Notes: generated by a model from the letters alone, not told the origin. Positions 44,857 to 55,827 are shown, counted from the first letter of the stretch. The stretch is 64,000 nt of DNA from Epiperipatus broadwayi (GCA_028023455.1 JAQFVV010000208.1:1150093-1214092); one strand, 5' to 3'. Numbers and translations: made by a program.

Positions 44857-47043
44857 TGTAGTGGGCACATATGACGTTACATTTTTTTTTTTTATTATTA
44901 AACATGAAAAATTAAAAGTTCGCAAATAAAACTTCTTTTTTTAAGAATTAAAAATTGAAAATTAAAAAAATCATCTTAAACTCGTATATATATAAAATCG
45001 CACATATAAAAAAAATATATTAAAATAAAACTTTATTAAAAATAGAAAAAGTATTTTAAAAGCAAAAACTTAAAAAGATTTAGAGATAAAAATATATCTT
45101 TAAGTTTGGAAAACAAATTAATTAATGTTATTGAAAAATGGAAATGATTGTTTTAATTAGTTAAATGTAAACTAGCCCTTAGGCATTTAAAATGTATAAG
45201 CAAAGGTCAGATAGGAGAGAAAAACAATGGAATTGGACCTCAGCGAAAAGACCATCACATCGCCATGATGTAAGGTCCACTGGATCTGAAAGGCTACTAT
45301 AAAAAGGAGGATTGAAGAATTATTATTGTTAAGAGATGTAGGACAGTAGTGGTAATATGTGTTAGTGAGGAGTTGAAGGAGAATGGATTGAAAAGACGCA
45401 CTCTTCAATCCCTTCAGTTCTGCTAAGAAAGAAAGAAAAATGACTTATCGTTTTCTACATTGAGGACCAGCTAAAGTAAAAGACCTCAGGATGAATAAAT
45501 AAAATGGTTAACAGAATACCAATCTCTTTAGGACGGTGTGGGAATTCACGTTCAAACGGCAAGCAACGGATAAAAGGAACGTTTTAAAATCGTAAGAACT
45601 TTTTGAACTCTAAGCTTTAAATATATATAATTAATGAACATTTCTAAACAATAAGAACTTTATTTCTAAAACTTGTTCTGTATTTAAATAATTGCAATAG
45701 AATCCTATCTGAACAACTTTATTTATTAATAAGTAATTTTAATTTAATGTATTTCTTTTGTAAAATCATTTCCATTTTTTTTTTTGTTCTTTTAAGTTTT
45801 TATTATGACTTCTGTTTTTCGTTAAATTAAATTATATAAATGTTAAACTTAAGTCGGGCGTGAATGGCTATATAGATTTGTAAAGTTATATTAGGGGAGG
45901 GTAATCTTAGGTTATTCATTCTGTAGTTGAATTAGGTCAATGGATTGGATATATTGGTGTAATTAGTAGATGTAGTACGAGATTCGCTATGGGCAGAATT
46001 GCTTTATATGCCGCACACTTCCGTTTTGCCTACGGAATGCGATCGTAAGTCGGCAAAATGACCACAGTCCTTTCCTATGGAGTTTTTTTTTATTGCTCTT
46101 CTCGTTAGATAGATGTAGTATTCCTATCTGATGAGAGGCAATTTCTTCTCTTAACCTAATTGTGCTGCCGTATTCGTATTACATTGAATACATCGATATA
46201 TCAGATGGATTGAAGTTGGTTTGACTGCGAACTTTTGGCCTAAGGTTAAATAAGGATAGAATATTTTCTTTTCAAATGCAAATCTATGTAGTCTATTCAT
46301 ACTCGACACTCTAAATAAAAATGCATTAAATTTAAGTTGGGTATGGATGCTTGCATGGGTTCGTTATCGGTTACTTATGTTTTTGGTTTTCATATTTGAT
46401 TAAAATATATAAGAATTAGGTGAGTATTAAAATATATTTATTTGGATGTTATAAGTTATTGGTGTCTATGCGGTATCTTATGATGAATGCCATTGGGTTT
46501 TTTGTATTCCCTCTGCAATTGACGTATTCAATGACTTTGTATTTTGATCGGTTATGTTTATTTGAAATGTTTTTAACCATGTAATCTATGTAACCGATCT
46601 ATACTCAACATTATAAAACAAACTTTCATAAATCCATCTGTGCGAACTTATAAAAATTAAAATGTAAACTTATAATATTATAAAAATTAAAATGTAAATT
46701 TAAATTCTAAAATCAAGTTAAAATCCAAAGTAAAGGTTATTCTAAAATAATGCTAAATTTTATATATATGTGCGTAAATAAATGTTTGTGTGTTAATTTC
46801 TGGCAGTGGCTTATTTTATTCCTTTTTTTAATATATCTTAGATAAGAATTTATTGTAAAATATAAATCTCTGCTGTTCCACTGAGCTAGTGATAATGGGC
46901 TAACGACCGGAATCAAAATATATAAAATAATTTTTTTTTTTAACTTAAGTATCTGCCTACTATATAAATTTTCTAGGTTCAAATGCCTAGATGGCGCCCT
47001 TGTAGTGCAGATTACGTTAAGTCACTTATTCCGGATCGTTATA
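44857..47043 (+). mobile_element. LTR family L, 3' LTR of the paired element
   Basis: It starts TGTAGTGGGCACATATGACG and ends CGGATCGTTATA. It aligns end to end with 41995-44111, keeping segments that copy has lost. The flank after it (CTATATT) resembles the flank before the 5' LTR (CTATATATAT), but no exact duplication can be shown because of the AT repeat. There is no purine tract directly upstream. Confidence 0.87.
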
Positions 47044-47252
47044 CTATATTCATACTTACACAAATACATAAATAACTACATTATTTATGAAAATATCATT
47101 ATGAATATTTAAAAAAAATTGGCACTACTGCTGTACACCTTTTTATTTAAAGAGATTGCCTTGATAGCATTAAATATTCATAGTTTAGATAAGCCTAAAA
47201 CTGATATCATTTCTATATGATTAATTCTAATATTTATATAGGACATATATTA

Positions 47253-47680
47253 GGTAAAGGTTTAGTTTGGCGGTCACGGCCACACCCACCATGTTCACCC
47301 TCTATTTTTTAAAATTGGAACTATTTTTGATTTGGAAAGTAACCAAAATTAATATTTCAGAATAATTAAATAATAATGTAAGTGCCATATTTTCTTATCT
47401 GCACATACAATTGGCAGTAATAGTTACAGTTTGACACCTTCACATCTTGTGCAGAGTTTAGGTAGTGTAATGATATTAACAAATAAATAAATATGAAGCA
47501 AATATATTTGCATGCAGATATGTATCGCTTCATTATAATATTTTAACTTGGTTAGTTTATTATATTTAATTCTGAAATATTACTTTCGGTTACTTTCCAT
47601 ATCAAAAATAGTTCTAATTTTAAAAAATAGAGGGCAAACATGGTGGTCATGGCCATGACTGCTAAAGTAAACCTTTACCC
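47253..47680. mobile_element. MITE with about 125-bp terminal inverted repeats
   Basis: Left GGTAAAGGTTTAGTTTGGCG, CACCATGTTCACCCTCTATT, GGAACTATTTTTGATTTGGA, AAGTAACCAAAATTAATATT. Right, read as complement: GGTAAAGGTTTACTTTAGCA, CACCATGTTTGCCCTCTATT, AGAACTATTTTTGATATGGA, AAGTAACCGAAAGTAATATT. The centre is about 170 bp and non-coding. No clear target duplication. Confidence 0.85.
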
Positions 47681-48780
47681 GAATATTATTACAGTCTTCA
47701 TTTTCCAGTCTTAGGCTTCAGCAAAGTTGTGAATTAATTAGTCTATTTTGGCTTTTTCTTGCTCTATAGATATTAATCATAGACCCGAAGGTCATTTCAA
47801 ACCCCTGAAGGGCGAGTGTACATTTTTATAAGTTTTGATTTTGAAAAATACCTTTCTGAATTTGCTACCGATTGTGGCAGTGCAAATTCTCTGAATAATA
47901 ATGGCACTTGGAATACTATTTTTTAAATTAGTTTCATATAACACAAATATGCAACTTAAATTAAAATACTAAAGGTATGTATATTTCTCTAATACTCATT
48001 TATTTAATATTAAACAGTATTTTGCCATAATCAAAAAAATGACAAAATTGAAACTGTCTATTTTTAATTTCTAAAACAAAATGCTGCCCCTCCAGATGTT
48101 GGCTTTAAGTGTAAAAAGAAAATTCAAATTTTGGTCTTAGTTTTTTTGATGATCATATTTTCCAATAAGCTTACATTAAAATTTGTGATATTTAGGATTA
48201 TGTTTTTCTACAAATCAGTGATATTTTCCCAATTGAATTTTTTTTTTAAAGTATTAATTGAAAGCAGCATATATTGAATTTTAATACTACCTGTGCAAAT
48301 TACGTGTTACCTCCACACATTATATCCATTATAATATCTCCATATGGTTTGTGTTGTTCGGTGTTTTTTTGCAATGAATATAGCTTCAATCTTGAATTAG
48401 CTAGTATTCATACAAGTCTTTCCATACACAGTACATTGACTACTGCAAAGTATAATTATTGTTACCGAAAGAATTACATAATGTGCTACCGACCAGTATT
48501 GTATTACAAACAAAAAGAATGGCAATTTTTTTTAAAAAAAAAAAAAGCAAATTTGATTTAATATGGCTACAGTAATTATGGATGAGATGCTCTCGATATA
48601 TATATATATTTGTAATAAAACAGTTTGCGCAAAAAATTGTGAAACTATCTGTAGTTTGTCACTTTATCTAATATTAATTTTTTTATTTTTTCTTATTATA
48701 AATATTTACTTGATTGTGTTAATAAAATAATATTTCAGAGAAATAACTTCATTTTTTTTAAATATTAATAATAAATAGTG
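47681..48780. other. AT-rich stretch, no feature recognised
   Basis: It includes a small (AT)n run at 48596-48609. The 95-codon frame at 48274-48561 has no recognisable domain and ends in a poly-Lys run from an A-tract. Confidence 0.35.
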
Positions 48781-48782
48781 AA

Positions 48783-49590
48783 TTGCCACTACTACTATAT
48801 ACTCATTCAATGTCCTCAAACTAGTTTCTAGCTTGAGGCTTTCATCAATGAAGAATCTTGGATCTGAGAGCACTGCACCTATATCTTAAGATCTAATGCA
48901 ATTCTCCAGCAGCCACCTTTTACTTTTTTAGTTAACTATGTTGCATTAGATCCTAAGAGGTGTAGTGTGCTCAGAACCAAGGCTCTTCATTGATGAAGGT
49001 CACATGCTAGAAACTAATCTGATATTGTATGAGTAAGCAATAGATAAAGATTTTGTACACAAACCTTCTTTCATTTACTCTGACTTGCACTAGGTGGTAA
49101 TATACTGTATGGAGAGTTTGTCAGTTTTAACAGCTTGTGTAAACACAAGAAATAATAACAGGGTGTTATTTAGTGGTTCAATACCATTCCTGCTTATGGG
49201 ATGATTGTAACTGATTATTACAAAGGAAGTGGTGAAATTTGGTAATATTTTTGAACTATTATTATTAAAGAAGAAACCAAAATGTGTATGCACTGAACTG
49301 GGTCCAGATCTATATGACTATACAAGTAAATGAATGGATGAAAACATGTTTTCATTTTGGAGTCATAGCTTTATATTTAACTAAAAAGGTTTAAATGTGG
49401 TTGCTAGAGGTATAGATACAGTGTTCTCGTATAAAAGATTCCTTATTGATGAAAGCCACAAGCTAGAAACTATTCTAAGGATATTGGATGAGTAGGCACT
49501 AAATAGTGATTTATGCATAAACCTTCTTATATCCATTGATTACTATGGTTTGCATTAGGTGACACTACTGTACGGAAAGTTTGCCACTAT
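48783..49590. mobile_element. fold-back element family F, composite copy
   Basis: Left arm: ATATACTCATTCAATGTCCT, CAAACTAGTTTCTAGCTTGA, CCAGCAGCCACCTTTTACTT. A first inverted arm: GGTCACATGCTAGAAACTAA, CACTAGGTGGTAATATACTG. Then body sequence as in 19060-19310 (TTTAGTGGTTCAATACCATT, CTGGGTCCAGATCTATATGA), then another arm AAGCCACAAGCTAGAAACTA, ATTAGGTGACACTACTGTAC. It looks like one copy inside another. Confidence 0.65.
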
Positions 49591-50470
49591 ATTAACTAGC
49601 ACAGTAGAACATTCCACATCTGCTAACACTTCGTTACAAGTCTACAGAGCAATTTAATTTAAAAAAAATTTAGACATCATTAACAATAATAAAAAAATAA
49701 CAGAATGCGGTTATGAAAAAGATTGCAGAAAAATAAATCTAGAAGAAGCATGGTTAGGGAGGTAAATAGGTAGACAAACAGACAAGATAGAATTAGAAAA
49801 ATAGATAGCAGCAAACTCACGATAATTTCCTAGGCGAAATGGCAGGAAATTGGAAAATGATTCATAAAAATTCTCATCTAGATGAATGTGTGTTTAAACA
49901 CAATGTTTGGATGACATTTAATTTTTATTCAAACTATAACTTAACGTAACTGTAAATGGAGAGACCACGAATAAATACGAGTGATTGAGATTGCTGTATT
50001 TATAGTTTTTGCTTAAAAAAAAATAAAATAGTATGTGTAATAAAATAACTTTACACGACTGTAAATAATTCACAAGACAGTTTGGTAATTAATTTTTTTT
50101 CTTGTAAAATAATATTCCTCTTACTTAAACCTACCATTACATATATTAAATGAATTCCTTTTTTTTATAAAAGTAATATTTTATATCACGTAATTACAAT
50201 TCTCGTTTGCACTTTCCATTGTTTAACAACAATCAAATGTTAATTTAATGTTTACATATATATATAAAAAAATAAAAATGGGAAATTGATAACAAGATAA
50301 AATGATTAACTTCTTATTTTTCTTTACGTGTTCTTAAATTTCTTTCTTATAAGCAAATAATAATAATATAAAAATTGAAAAATGCCAATAATGTATTAGA
50401 AATAATTATGCGCTATGGTTCATATTAAGAATGAATTCCGAAATCATTCAAATACGTAAATAATGATAAT
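49591..50470. other. AT-rich region upstream of the MGCxC exon
   Basis: No transposon signature is seen here, unlike the neighbouring DNA, which would fit a host-gene 5' flank. No TATA box or CpG cluster can be singled out. Confidence 0.35.
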
Positions 50471-50519
50471 ATGGGTTGTGCGTGCATGAAGGACGAAGAT
50501 TCAGAAGACAAAACGAAAG
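50471..50519 (+). CDS. first coding exon of a putative N-myristoylated/palmitoylated protein
   Basis: ATG at 50471 (context ATAATATGG) encodes MGCACMKDEDSEDKTK plus one base, followed by the donor AAAG|GTAAGG. Gly2 is in position for N-myristoylation, Cys3 and Cys5 for palmitoylation, followed by a charged stretch. This N-terminus is typical of membrane-anchored signalling proteins. LAMTOR1 (Ragulator, late endosome; family starts MGC-C then an acidic stretch) and Src-family kinases (MGC-x-C/K-x-K) are the closest patterns that I know. The exon is only 49 nt, so the call rests on motif, local coding-like composition (rare GC-rich codons) and the perfect donor. No downstream exon was identified in the remaining 13 kb. 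Confidence 0.5.
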
Positions 50520-50739
50520 GTAAGGTGTTTGCTTTCATTCTTCGGTTTTGATTTATTTTAAGAAAAATGATATCTCAATAATGAACTTTTTTTTTTTTTT
50601 TAAATTAAAACAGAGAAATGTAAAATATATGTAAGTTTATGCACTTTATACAATGCAACATTTTATAAATCACATTTGCAAAATGGCTGACAGTTTTTAC
50701 TGTTTAGCAGTTTCCTCATAATTATAATATATACTCATA

Positions 50740-50965
50740 AATATAAGTCTACTATAACAGATTACATATTACAGTATTCAAGGTCAAGGTATAAACATAT
50801 ATAATGTATAATGAATATGTAAATAATAATAATTGTATAATATAACGAATATGTAAAAGTAATAATAATTGTATAAATGTAGAATAAAAGTAATAACTGT
50901 AAAGTATAATAAATATGTAAAATAACTGTATAGCAATTAAGGATAACGATTGTGTAAAATTGCAC
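50740..50965 (+). repeat. degenerate AT-rich tandem repeat
   Basis: Units of ATAATGAATATGTAAATAAT and related ATAACGAATATGTAAAAGTA, ATAATAATTGTATAA, ATAATAAATATGTAAAATAA recur about every 35-50 bp. Confidence 0.55.
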
Positions 50966-51041
50966 TGTTATTAAATCATAGAAAGTGGTATAATAATAGA
51001 AAGCCAGCTGACCTTATAGTGTCAGAAAACTATGTAAAATA

Positions 51042-51109
51042 CCATATATGGTGAGAAAGGTAAAAATACTGTGTGTATGTGAAAACGTAAGTGAAAACAC
51101 CATATATGG
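51042..51109 (+). promoter_or_regulatory. pair of perfect CArG boxes
   Basis: CCATATATGG occurs at 51042-51051 and again at 51100-51109, each inside the 12-bp palindrome ACCATATATGGT. This is an exact CC(A/T)6GG site for SRF/MADS-box factors. They lie 94 and 36 bp upstream of the TATA box. Confidence 0.7.
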
Positions 51110-51144
51110 TTAGGAATGTAAAAGACTCCAGACGTCTTGAGGGG

Positions 51145-51152
51145 TATATAAA
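51145..51152 (+). promoter_or_regulatory. TATA box
   Basis: TATATAAA sits within GGGGTATATAAACCCCC, an AT core framed by a G4/C5 inverted pair. A start site would be expected near 51172-51182, at the beginning of the GTTCTGA repeats. Confidence 0.55.
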
Positions 51153-51173
51153 CCCCCATAAACTAAACTAATG

Positions 51174-51210
51174 GTTCTGATGTTCTGAATACGTTCTGAG
51201 TATGTTCTGA
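51174..51210 (+). repeat. GTTCTGA short tandem repeat
   Basis: GTTCTGA starts at 51174, 51182, 51193 and 51204 (spacing 8, 11, 11), just downstream of the TATA box. Confidence 0.75.
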
Positions 51211-51915
51211 GTTTAATTATGAGTCAGAGACTCCTGCCTCTGCAAGTCAAGCAGGACTAGGGTATTTTATGCAGGTCACCACGACCTTTTATTATTTTAT
51301 TACGCCTTATAATAGGCGATGTATGTAGTTAAAATTATTCGTATTAAACTATAATCTTACATCTCAATTCTGCCTTTGTCCATTTATTTACTTGCGGGTC
51401 ATAAGACACCGCACATATATAAAACAAATTTTTTATACATATTAAAAACACAAATTTTTTAACTTAATTTCATTAGATCTTTTTACGTATTTTTGCCAAA
51501 ATGAATGTAGCTAAATACTCAATAAATGTAATTTAATAAATAAATTCAAATCCAATTAAAAGATGTATTGGTCTGTGTTTTAAAAATCATTAGCAGCCAT
51601 TGTAAAGAAATGTGCCATAAAAAAAAAGATGACGTCAAAAACCAGTCTGTGTTCATACAAAGAAACTCCATATACATCATTTAGTTTGAATATTTAAGCT
51701 GTTGTCTAAATCTGCACTAGATTTTTTTTTTTGTAAGATATCAACACTTTTCTAATATTTGTAATATCTTCAAGTAAATCTTATATGTAGCTATATGCTT
51801 CATATAAAACAAATTGCATATCTTCAGATTGATTCTATGATAATCTATCTAACATAAAGGTTTATCATTCTTATAAAAACATGTTTAAGTTTATTATAGA
51901 ATTTTTTTTTTTTTT

Positions 51916-53299
51916 GGTACTTGGGTATTATTCCTGCAACCTAGGAAAGATAGGACGACTTTTTACTTACGCGATAAAGGCATAATGTTGCGAACATTAA
52001 ATAAACCCTTGCGATTTGAGTTTTTTTCCTCGTCAAAAAACGTGGTTTTTGAACGGGCACAAATCGTGCTTTGAAACGTGTCAACCGAAACTATTATATA
52101 GGTGCTTTTTTGGACATTTTGGTATTTTTTTTCTGATTCAAAATTTTGTTGTTTGTACATTTTAAACTTACTATTTGTTATTATTGTGAATTTGGTTTAA
52201 CATTTTTAATTTCAAATGCATTATTTACTTCTGTGTTTTTTCCCCCAATTTCAACTTGGTTATTGACTGACTTCTGCGTTTTTGAATCTTTGAATTAAAA
52301 GTTTATTATTTAATTGTAATTGAATGAAGACGTTGACTTTGTTATTTGTTTATTCCAAAAATTAGATTGCCTGGCAGAATTCCATTTAGAGCATGTACTG
52401 GGCAATCACTTGTTCCACAAATCTTTCTGAGAAATGGGAAGGGGGGGGGGGTACTACTGACAATCGCCATTTTGTATGTAAAAATCGTCTGCATAAGTGT
52501 ATATTTCATAGAATATTTTTTCTTTTTTACTTTTATAAAAATATATTTATGTTGACTTTTTTTTTTACAGACCACGTATTTTTTTTTTTTAAATTGATCG
52601 AATTAAGTAAGCATCAAAAGTTAGTTTGTGTCCGTGTACAATTTGTAAAAGTGCGTATATATATCATAATATTTTTTTTTGTTTTTGTAAAACTGTATTG
52701 AGTATTATTTCTGCAATCAAGGAAAGATAGAAGGACTTATTTGTTTATTCGAAAAATTAGATTGCCTGGCAGTATTCCATTTAGAGCATGTACTGGTCAA
52801 TCACTTGTTCGACAACTTTTTCGGAGAAGGAGGAAGTACGTTGGGGGGGGGGGGTTGCTACTGACCATCACCATTTTGTATGCAAGAATCGTCTGCGTAA
52901 GTATATATTTCATAGAATATATTTACTTTTATAAAAATATATATTTATGTTGGCTTTTCTTTCTCCTGCAACACGGACCACATATTTTTTTTGTTGAAAT
53001 TGATCAAAATAAGTAAGTGTCAAAAGTTAGCTTGCGTCCGTGTAGAATTCATAAATATGTGTTTATCTCATGTAATATTTTTTATTTGTCTTTGTAAAAC
53101 TGTATTGAGTATTATTTCTGCAACCAATGAAAAATAGTATGACTTTTCACATTCGTATCAAAGCATTGCTAACTTTCTAATGTTTTTCTAATATTTGATG
53201 TTGCCAAAATAACAACATTAAAAAGTTAGCAGTGTATTGATACGAATATGAAAAGTCCTCCTATCTTTTCTTGGTTGCAGGAAAAATACCCAAAGTACC
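51916..53299. mobile_element. DNA-transposon-like element with TIRs and an internal duplication
   Basis: The left end GGTACTTGGGTATTATTCCT then GCAACCTAGGAAAGATAGGA matches the complement of the right end, GGTACTTTGGGTATTTTTCC then TGCAACCAAGAAAAGATAGG. Internal direct repeats 52346 and 52741 share TTAGATTGCCTGGCAG, ATTCCATTTAGAGCATGTAC, a G10-12 run, CATTTTGTATG and AATCGTCTGC. The segment 52685-52740 also resembles an internal copy of the terminus. A second inverted pair (ACATTCGTATCAAAGCATTG / CAGTGTATTGATACGAATAT) lies at 53148-53260. No transposase is recognisable. Confidence 0.7.
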
Positions 53300-53720
53300 A
53301 TACCTATTTTTTTAACAATCTATGACAGTTCATTTATTTCACTTGCCAATCTAATGAACACACACTTTTACATTAGAAGCTTATCAAAAGCAACACTTCT
53401 AGCAAGCTTAAGAAGATACCAGTTTGATACTAGAATCTTACAGTGCATTTCTAAATGAAAATGTTCTAATCACTTTGTTATATTGGTAGGAATTTATGCT
53501 TTGCTTTCAACAAAGTGAAGTGTTATTATTATGTGATTATTCATATAATATATGAACATGGATGGACTGCTCATCACTATGTATTATCCAGCATGACAAG
53601 TTTAATGACTTTTTACCTTTGTGTTTAAGATTAAAAAACACCATGACCTTTCTTCTCAATTGCCTGATAGCTCTTAACTGTAATATCAGTTGAATAAATG
53701 TGATGGGGTGATGTGGAGAA
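53300..53720. other. AT-rich stretch without recognised content
   Basis: The part after 53520 resembles 35150-35330 (dispersed repeat, probably an RTE-like 3' flank). No gene. Confidence 0.35.
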
Positions 53721-53724
53721 GATA

Positions 53725-53805
53725 TTCTAGAGATCAGAGAAAATGAACTGAATTTGGAGATCTTCATCCTGCAGTGGATTGATGATTAAAAATTTATGAT
53801 GATAT
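53725..53805 (+). pseudogene. RTE-like LINE 3' end fragment
   Basis: GGAGATCTTCATCCTGCAGT then GGATTGATGATTAAAAATTT with ATGATGATAT matches the terminal part of the RTE-like elements at 54660-54720 (inverted) and 41560-41590, including the GAT-rich tail. Confidence 0.6.
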
Positions 53806-53879
53806 ATAGCTATTTTATGTGACACAGAAGCAGCTTTCTCCATACTATATTATGTTAGTTATATCCCTATAATGAAATA

Positions 53880-54640
53880 CCATTCCTTTTATCTTGTTAA
53901 TTGGAGTGGTAGCATATGATATTCCATGCTGCATCTCAGAATCCAAGTCTACACTTCTGACTAAAATGATATTTAAATTGATCTACATTTGCTGCTCAAT
54001 AACTTCATGTCAAAAGCTGCAAAAGGTTTTTTTTTCATTACTATCTGATAAAATACCTGAGTTTTTTGGACATTAATTAGTAAAGCAAATTCTTTATAGG
54101 TTGCATTCAAAACATTTTATATATCATCTTTTAACTTAGCAAAATAAGATCATCTTCAGCATTCTTTATATCTTGGCTCCTAAAAAGGTGTTGTTTATAA
54201 TCACTTAAAAAACTAAACACTGTACTGCATCTGAATGTCTAAATCATTGACTATTTAGAAATGTCTACAGATGCTGTCAGAAAAATAAGGAGGAATATAT
54301 TTCTGTCATACTAATTTTAACTTCAAAGCGCTTCAGATTTTCCATTAGCAATAGTAAAACTTTTTTTTAATTTTCTTATGTAGAAGCTGAATAAATTTTA
54401 GTAAGCTGTCTCAAATATTATTATAAATCTTGATTAATAATGTCAAATGCTTTGATCAAGTTGATATATCATTATTTAAAACATTCACTTATTAACATTT
54501 GCTTATTGCCTGGCTATGTGATTATAAGAGTTTTTTGATTATCTAATAACATGCTGAATTTCTCTGATGATTATTCTTCAATAACTGAAAGCAATCTAAT
54601 CAATAAATGAATTCTTAATAATTCATGTCATAAAATCCTT
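53880..54640 (-). pseudogene. decayed LINE reverse transcriptase fragment
   Basis: The minus strand shows NAEDDLIL (C-motif, decayed Y-A-D-D-L) near 54150, followed by short pieces equivalent to LK-DDIQN-L-NATYKEFAL and INVQK before 54040, with upstream FTIANGKSEAL near 54340. Frequent stops. It belongs to a non-LTR element, probably RTE-like. Confidence 0.45.
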
Positions 54641-54655
54641 ATTTCCTTATTTTGC

Positions 54656-55205
54656 TATATTTATCATCACCATGAACCATTATCAATCCACTGCAGGATG
54701 AAGGCCTCTACAAGTTTAATCCATCTTCTCTGATCTTTAGCTTCTCTTCTCCACACCACCCATGCACACTTTCTTATTTCATCCATCCATCTCACATGTC
54801 TCTTTCTGGGTCTTTTACAATCTCTTGGAATCCAGTTTAAAATTTCAATTGTCCATCTATTATCATCTCTTCTAGCAATATGTCCAGCCCAACTCCACTT
54901 CAATCTTTTAATTTTTTCAATGAGGTCAGTAACACCTATTTGTTCTCTTACCCATATGTTGTGTTTTTGATCTTCTTGTTACTCCCAACGTACATCTCTC
55001 CATACTTCTTTGAGTGGTCTGAAGTCTCTGTCTTGCTCTTCTATTAAGTATCCAAGTCTCATATCTATAAGTAAGAACTGGTTAAACACATTTAAAAGAT
55101 CTTCCTTTTCAAATACTTAGGCATATTTCCTTTTAATATTAAGTTATTTCTACCAAAAGCACTCCAGTCAAGTTTAATTCTATAATTAATTTTATCCATT
55201 ATGTT
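54656..55205 (-). pseudogene. RTE/BovB-like LINE (family B) C-terminal region
   Basis: The 78-codon frame 54903-54667 reads MKWSWAGHIARRDDNRWTIE, ILNWIPRDCKRPRKRHVRWM then DEIRKCAWVVW and ends LQWIDNGSW. W-A-G-H-I-A-R-x-x-D-x-R-W-T and P-x-R-W-x-D are the C-terminal signature of RTE/BovB-type LINE proteins. Sequence 54903-55205 continues upstream in broken frames (SKT-Q-HMG, MRLGYLIEEQDRD-like). The 3' end carries GATGATAAA. Confidence 0.85.
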
Positions 55206-55209
55206 TCCA

Positions 55210-55825
55210 TCTGTAGTAATAATATAAATATAATTTTAGCCTCATAAAATACTTTATTGCAAACATTTTATATATATGCTGATGTTTCAACTGTCCTGCA
55301 ATCTTTTTCAGATCTATGACACATTAATAAATAGAACAGTATAAATAAAGTAATATCATACAAATAAATAGTAAGAGAAAACAATGAAATGAATAAAATA
55401 AAGATAAGCAGAACAAAATATAGATAAAGTAAAATACAAAAAAAAAATTGTAAATAAAGTAGATAAAACCAGATTAAAAAACAAAACAGCAATATTATTT
55501 AAAATATGTAATATAAATATGTTATTTCTGTCTATACATATTCATAAATGCTCATTAATTTATATCTACATCTCTTTATTATTTTAATATCTATTAGTTA
55601 CTATTGCTTATTATAAATTTCATTAATAATAAACTGTAATATTGTAATTTCAAATTGACATTGTATTCATGATCTTAATTATATATGATATTTTTTATAT
55701 AATATTGTTCTAGTTTTTAAATATTTTCTATTTTTTTTTAATTGCATATATTTACTTACTATTTATTTAATTCTCTATTATTGATAATTACTGTATTATA
55801 ATTATTTATTTACTTTCCTATTAAA
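55210..55825. other. AT-rich stretch
   Basis: Low-complexity A/T-rich sequence; the 74-codon minus frame at 55268-55492 is a hydrophobic shadow of A-rich repeats. No gene. Confidence 0.4.
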
Positions 55826-55827
55826 AA

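Larger units (their letters stand above)
50966..51415 (+). mobile_element. possible solo LTR or promoter-bearing repeat
   Basis: This 450-bp block is less AT-rich than its flanks, with CArG boxes, a TATA box, GTTCTGA repeats, hairpin-capable GC segments (ATTACGCCTTATAATAGGCG) and a terminal GGTCATAAGACACCGCACA. The order promoter, TATA, structured leader, then CA-ending sequence resembles a U3-R-U5 LTR. I could not find matching ends, a target duplication or a second copy in the window, so a host promoter remains possible. Confidence 0.35.

Noticed and set aside
42320-45408. Pair of similar minus-strand 70-75-codon frames at 42320-42547 and 45187-45408
   Set aside because: Their similarity is due to the duplicated LTR; the frame differs by indels between copies, so no coding constraint is seen.
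52342-53016. Similar plus-strand frames beginning KIRLPG at 52346 and 52741
   Set aside because: They arise from the internal duplication of the TIR element and are interrupted by G-runs and length differences.
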